Source: Bacillota bacterium
Lineage (GTDB): Bacteria > Bacillota > UBA4882 > UBA10575
Length of the DNA stretch: 8,863 nt
Assembly (NCBI GenBank): GCA_012521315.1
Contig: JAAYMP010000216.1
Span: 1 to 8,863 of the forward strand
Direction: 5' to 3'
Position numbers and translations under genes: made by a program. Under the pieces are notes generated by a model. That model was not told where the DNA came from. It did no database searches and saw nothing but the letters and a program-made list of their open reading frames with translations. This document shows positions 6,589-8,863 of the stretch, piece by piece. Within the stretch, counting starts at the first letter, position 1, and every line of letters starts with the position of its first letter.

Positions 6589-6614
6589 CCGGTTACTGCA
6601 GTTACTGGATTTTT
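6589..6614 (+). terminator. Probable intrinsic terminator after the TRAP permease
   Basis: CCGGTTAC (6589-6596) pairs with GTTACTGG (6601-6608) around the loop TGCA, with one G-T wobble and one T-T mismatch. The stem is directly followed by A and five Ts (6610-6614). It lies 33 bp after the permease stop, which fits the end of the TRAP operon. The stem is imperfect, so efficiency may be partial. Confidence 0.5.
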
Positions 6615-6639
6615 AGTTGTCTGAGGTGAAGCAAAGCAA

Positions 6640-6655
6640 AAAGAGGAAACTCTTT
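6640..6655 (+). other. GAAA-capped hairpin in the cupin leader
   Basis: AAAGAG (6640-6645) pairs perfectly with CTCTTT (6650-6655) around a GAAA tetraloop, a stable GNRA loop often used in RNA tertiary contacts. It lies about 145 nt before the cupin gene. No known riboswitch consensus was recognised around it. Confidence 0.4.
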
Positions 6656-6718
6656 GGCCAACTGTCCTAATCATACGAAGCCGGCGTCAGGTGAAGGACA
6701 CAACAGAGCTCGACAAAA

Positions 6719-6771
6719 CGGTTCAAGAGTGGCCCGTCCCCCGGCGCCGGGAGGCGCCGGGAGATGAACCG
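6719..6771 (+). promoter_or_regulatory. Two-tier structured RNA element in the cupin leader
   Basis: An outer stem CGGTTCA (6719-6725) pairs exactly with TGAACCG (6765-6771). It encloses a perfect 9-bp inner stem, CCCGGCGCC (6740-6748) with GGCGCCGGG (6753-6761), capped by GGGA, a GNRA loop. A 14-nt single strand (6726-6739) separates the two stems on the 5' side and only 3 nt separate them on the 3' side. It ends 29 nt before the cupin ATG, so folding could affect translation or message stability. No T-run follows, so it is not a terminator. I could not match it to a known riboswitch or T-box. Confidence 0.5.
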
Positions 6772-6800
6772 GCCTGACGAAAAAGCGAGGGGGAATTGGG

Positions 6801-7142
6801 ATGAAGAAGATCACGCTGGGAGAACAACCACTGATTAAGATCGAAAACCGGAAAGGACTTTACCACCGGAACATTATCGATAAGAGTATGGGTGCGCAGA
6901 ACTTTACCTTTCACTACGCCAAGATGGAAGAGGGCGGGCATGGGGTCGCCCACCGTCACCCGGAGAACGAACATTTCTTATTGGTGCTCTCCGGTGAACT
7001 CGAACTGCGGAATGAGCAAGAATCCCACCGGGTACCGGCGGGAACAGGAATCTTTATCTTCCCGGGCGAGGTCCATGAGGTGATCAATGTCAACCAGGGG
7101 CCAACCGAATACTTTGTGATGTATAGCCCGCCCCGGGAATAA
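6801..7142 (+). CDS. Small single-domain cupin protein
   Basis: This 113-residue protein has one cupin beta-barrel of usual length. Motif 1 contains His51 and His53 in AHRHPENE, Glu57, and Gly65 in LSGELEL. Motif 2 is FPGEVHEVIN with His92 and Asn96, but the usual first proline of the PxG turn is replaced by Phe. The 3-His/1-Glu metal site (H51, H53, E57, H92) is complete, so a divalent metal is probably bound. There is no signal peptide, so it is cytoplasmic. GAGGGGGAA (6785-6793) precedes ATG 6801. Such stand-alone cupins serve as isomerases, epimerases, dioxygenases or ligand sensors for sugars and acids. Lying between two importers, it may act on or sense a transported compound, but no specific function can be assigned. 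Confidence 0.88.
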   Translation: MKKITLGEQPLIKIENRKGLYHRNIIDKSMGAQNFTFHYAKMEEGGHGVAHRHPENEHFLLVLSGELELRNEQESHRVPAGTGIFIFPGEVHEVINVNQGPTEYFVMYSPPRE

Positions 7143-7188
7143 AAGCAAACAGTTACAGAAAGCACCACTAAAACTTATTTTACCTTAA

Positions 7189-7197
7189 TGATATAAT
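7189..7197 (+). promoter_or_regulatory. Extended -10 promoter element (TGATATAAT) for the ABC transporter operon
   Basis: TG (7189-7190), one base, then a perfect TATAAT (7192-7197) forms a consensus extended -10. No good -35 hexamer is seen 16-18 bp upstream, which extended -10 promoters tolerate. Transcription would begin near 7204, giving a leader of about 125 nt before the binding-protein ATG at 7329. Confidence 0.65.
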
Positions 7198-7328
7198 GCA
7201 CCTAGCAGGGAAAATGGCTGGTTTAACCTTGCCGACTTGGGGAGGTGGTAGGCAGGCACTTTGATCAAACCCGGTTATCCTCTTTTCACCATTAATAAAC
7301 AAATAAACAAAAAAGAAGGGAGAAAAGA

Positions 7329-8585
7329 ATGAAAAACAAGAAGCTTATTCTGGTTCTTGCCGTTGTGTTGATTGTCGTGGTAGCGGGTGCTTACTTGTTA
7401 ACCACGAAACGGGCGGCGAAACCCTCCACCTTTAAACTGGGTATTTTGTTGCCGTACACCGGCACGTTTGCCGCGGTGGCGAAAACGCAACAACAAGGCA
7501 TCCTCCTGGCGATTGAACAGAGGAATGCCGAAGGCGGTCTGAACATGCCTTGGGGCAAAGTAAAGATCGAATACGAAGACATGGACGATGAAGCTAACGT
7601 CAATACCGGTGTTAGAAGATTCAGATATCTTCGTGACGAAGGCGCCCATGCCGTTGTCGGACAGACCTGGGCGGCAATTTCGTTGGCCATTAACGAACTC
7701 TGCATCAAGGATCCCTATCCCTATTTCCCGGTTAACGTTGCCCCGTTGGATTCCTACCGCAAGGGTAAAATGGGCGACTGCACTTACGCCGCCGGCTACA
7801 CTCCCTGGACCGTTGGTTACATGGCTGGTGCGGCCGCCATCAACGACCTTGGGAAAAAACGCATCTTTTACCTTGGCCGTTCCGACTCTTGGGGCTGGGA
7901 CATCAGGGATGGCCTGACGGCCGCAGCGGAACAATACGGCGGCCAGATCATCGGCCAACTTGAAGTAGCTCAGGGGACCAGCGATTTCACGACCGTGCTT
8001 GAGCAAGTACGGGCCGCGAAACCGGACGTCTTCATCTCCGCACAGTTTGGTGGAGACGCCATCTCCCTGTTGAAACAGTGCTATGATATGGGGCTTAACA
8101 AAGAAATGACCATCTTTAACAGCTTCCTGACCAACGTGGTTGCCGAAGGGTTGCCCCTGGAAGCCAGGGAGAACATCTATGGCATGCACTTCTTCTACTA
8201 TGATCTGGCCGGTTTTGAAGATGCACAGACGGTAAAACTCGCTGCCGAATACAGCAAGGCGTTTAGGGACAAGTGGGGCACGCCGCCGGATGCCTATGCC
8301 ACCATCGCTTATATCGCTGTTCAACAGTTGTTTGACGCGGTGGAAAGCGCCGGCAGCTTTGACCAGGCTGAGATCAGAAAAGCCATTGACAATAATCCCG
8401 AGTTTATGTCGGTGAAAGGGCCTGCTTACTGGCGAGAAGACCACGAAGCCATCTATGAATACGCCGGTTTCCTTGTCCGCGGTAAAGGGCCAAAAGAAGC
8501 CAAGCACGAATTCGACTACTTTGAGGTCATTTCGGTGCAAGGCGGCGAAGAGGTCTATCCCAACCTGAAGGATTTGGGATTCTAA
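7329..8585 (+). CDS. ABC transporter substrate-binding protein, branched-chain amino acid (LivJ/LivK) type
   Basis: This 418-residue extracytoplasmic receptor belongs to the type I periplasmic-binding fold (Peripla_BP_6). Residues 1-5 are basic, 6-24 hydrophobic, and a signal peptidase I site is possible after AGA (residue 21). There is no lipobox cysteine. The mature domain starts around FKLGILLPYTGTFAAVA (36-51), the canonical first strand and ligand loop of this family. It continues through NAEGGLN, the AVVGQTWAAISLAINE stretch that lines the ligand cleft, the hinge strands around KRIFYLGRSDSWGWD and KPDVFISAQFGGDA, and the late YATIAYIAVQQLFDAVE helix. AAGGGAG precedes ATG 7329 with an A-rich spacer. 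A LivG-like ATPase follows 84 bp later. The family binds branched-chain and other amino acids, amides, urea or aromatic compounds, so the ligand is not fixed by sequence. Confidence 0.93.
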   Translation: MKNKKLILVLAVVLIVVVAGAYLLTTKRAAKPSTFKLGILLPYTGTFAAVAKTQQQGILLAIEQRNAEGGLNMPWGKVKIEYEDMDDEANVNTGVRRFRYLRDEGAHAVVGQTWAAISLAINELCIKDPYPYFPVNVAPLDSYRKGKMGDCTYAAGYTPWTVGYMAGAAAINDLGKKRIFYLGRSDSWGWDIRDGLTAAAEQYGGQIIGQLEVAQGTSDFTTVLEQVRAAKPDVFISAQFGGDAISLLKQCYDMGLNKEMTIFNSFLTNVVAEGLPLEARENIYGMHFFYYDLAGFEDAQTVKLAAEYSKAFRDKWGTPPDAYATIAYIAVQQLFDAVESAGSFDQAEIRKAIDNNPEFMSVKGPAYWREDHEAIYEYAGFLVRGKGPKEAKHEFDYFEVISVQGGEEVYPNLKDLGF

Positions 8586-8601
8586 CCTCTGGTTTTTAAA
8601 A

Positions 8602-8631
8602 GCCTGCTCCGGAAGGCTTTCCGGAGCAGGC
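8602..8631 (+). other. Perfect 13-bp intercistronic hairpin between binding protein and ATPase
   Basis: GCCTGCTCCGGAA (8602-8614) pairs exactly with TTCCGGAGCAGGC (8619-8631) around the loop GGCT, starting 16 nt after the stop codon. CCCTTAAAT follows, with no T-run on this strand. On the opposite strand the stem would be followed by four Ts, but no minus-strand gene needs it. An intercistronic stabiliser or attenuator that keeps binding-protein message abundant is the likeliest role. Confidence 0.65.
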
Positions 8632-8669
8632 CCCTTAAATATCCTGATCGGAAAAAGGAGTTTGCTAAG

Positions 8670-8863
8670 ATGAACAGGAATACTGAGAAGATGATCATTC
8701 AAGCGGAAAACATCACCAAACGTTTTGGCGGAATGGTCGCGGTAAATAACGTAACCTTCGGCTTGAAAAAAAATGAGATTGCCGGTCTAATCGGGGCAAA
8801 CGGGGCAGGGAAAACCACTTTTTTTAACATTTTGACGGGTAACTATTTCCCGGAGGAAGGAAA
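8670..8863 (+). CDS. livG: ABC transporter ATP-binding protein, LivG-like (N-terminal part, runs off the window)
   Basis: The 64 complete residues visible cover the start of an ABC ATPase: the aromatic A-loop residue Phe19 in KRFGGMVAV, and Walker A GANGAGKT (42-49) followed by TFFNILTGNYFPEEG. The FGGxxAVxxV pattern and NxLTG after Walker A are typical of LivG, as opposed to LivF. Walker A reads GANGAGKT where GPNGAGKT is usual in LivG, a harmless-looking change. AAGGAG (8655-8660) lies 9 nt before ATG 8670. Walker B and the signature motif lie beyond the window. It would power import of the ligand bound by the preceding receptor. Here the ATPase directly follows the receptor, without LivH and LivM between them. 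Confidence 0.85.
   Translation, partial: MNRNTEKMIIQAENITKRFGGMVAVNNVTFGLKKNEIAGLIGANGAGKTTFFNILTGNYFPEEG

Noticed and set aside
6691..6777. GTG-started 28-residue frame before the cupin
   Set aside because: It has no Shine-Dalgarno, no similarity to anything recognised, and overlaps the two-tier RNA structure that better explains the sequence.
6773..6785. CTGACGA resembling a hammerhead ribozyme core
   Set aside because: The required helix II, the conserved GAAA and the cleavage-site arrangement are not found around it.
7398..8702. Long (434-codon) minus-strand open frame opposite the ABC receptor gene
   Set aside because: It mirrors the codon bias of the + strand gene, has no recognisable motifs, and runs across the intercistronic hairpin and into the ATPase gene start.

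Overview
The window is a bacterial catabolic and transport region with every recognisable gene on the + strand. It suggests an anaerobe of the Firmicutes/Clostridia type or a related phylum such as Synergistota. The reasons are strong GGAGG-type ribosome binding sites, GTG and TTG starts, TAA as the dominant stop, moderately GC-rich codons, and a TAXI-type TRAP transporter next to a branched-chain amino acid type ABC transporter. Neither solute-binding protein has a lipobox cysteine, which would be unusual for a classical Gram-positive cell and may point to a diderm lineage. The taxonomic guess is inference.

Region 1 (1-3075) is a tight oxidoreductase operon. It holds the tail of an upstream gene (possibly creatininase-like), a short-chain dehydrogenase/reductase (SDR, 176-949), a D-2-hydroxyacid dehydrogenase (972-1985, GTG start) and a zinc-dependent medium-chain alcohol/polyol dehydrogenase (2002-3075). 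Gaps are 16-50 bp and each gene has its own Shine-Dalgarno sequence. Together they suggest stepwise oxidation or reduction of a hydroxylated carbon compound such as a sugar alcohol, sugar acid or hydroxy acid. The substrate cannot be read from sequence.

Region 2 (3076-3560) is a 485-bp non-coding stretch and the most unusual part of the window. It holds a candidate extended -10 promoter, an 11-bp GC-rich hairpin, four 11-bp ATTAA units, and a 209-bp segment bounded by 10-bp perfect inverted repeats with a 4-bp GTTT duplication on both sides. That segment contains eleven degenerate units of about 11 bp, so it resembles a small non-autonomous mobile element (MITE) or a helically phased operator or RNA array.

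Region 3 (3561-6614) encodes a TAXI-family TRAP transporter: a binding protein interrupted by an in-frame TAG at codon 71, then a fused DctQ-DctM permease. A 12-bp perfect hairpin separates them, and a probable intrinsic terminator follows the permease.

Region 4 (6615-7142) is a structured leader with two GNRA-capped hairpins, followed by a small single-domain cupin.

Region 5 (7143-8863) begins with an extended -10 promoter and encodes a branched-chain amino acid type ABC binding protein, a 13-bp intercistronic hairpin, and the start of a LivG-like ATPase that runs off the window. The likely overall logic is two uptake systems supplying organic or amino acids, with the upstream dehydrogenases metabolising one of the imported compounds.
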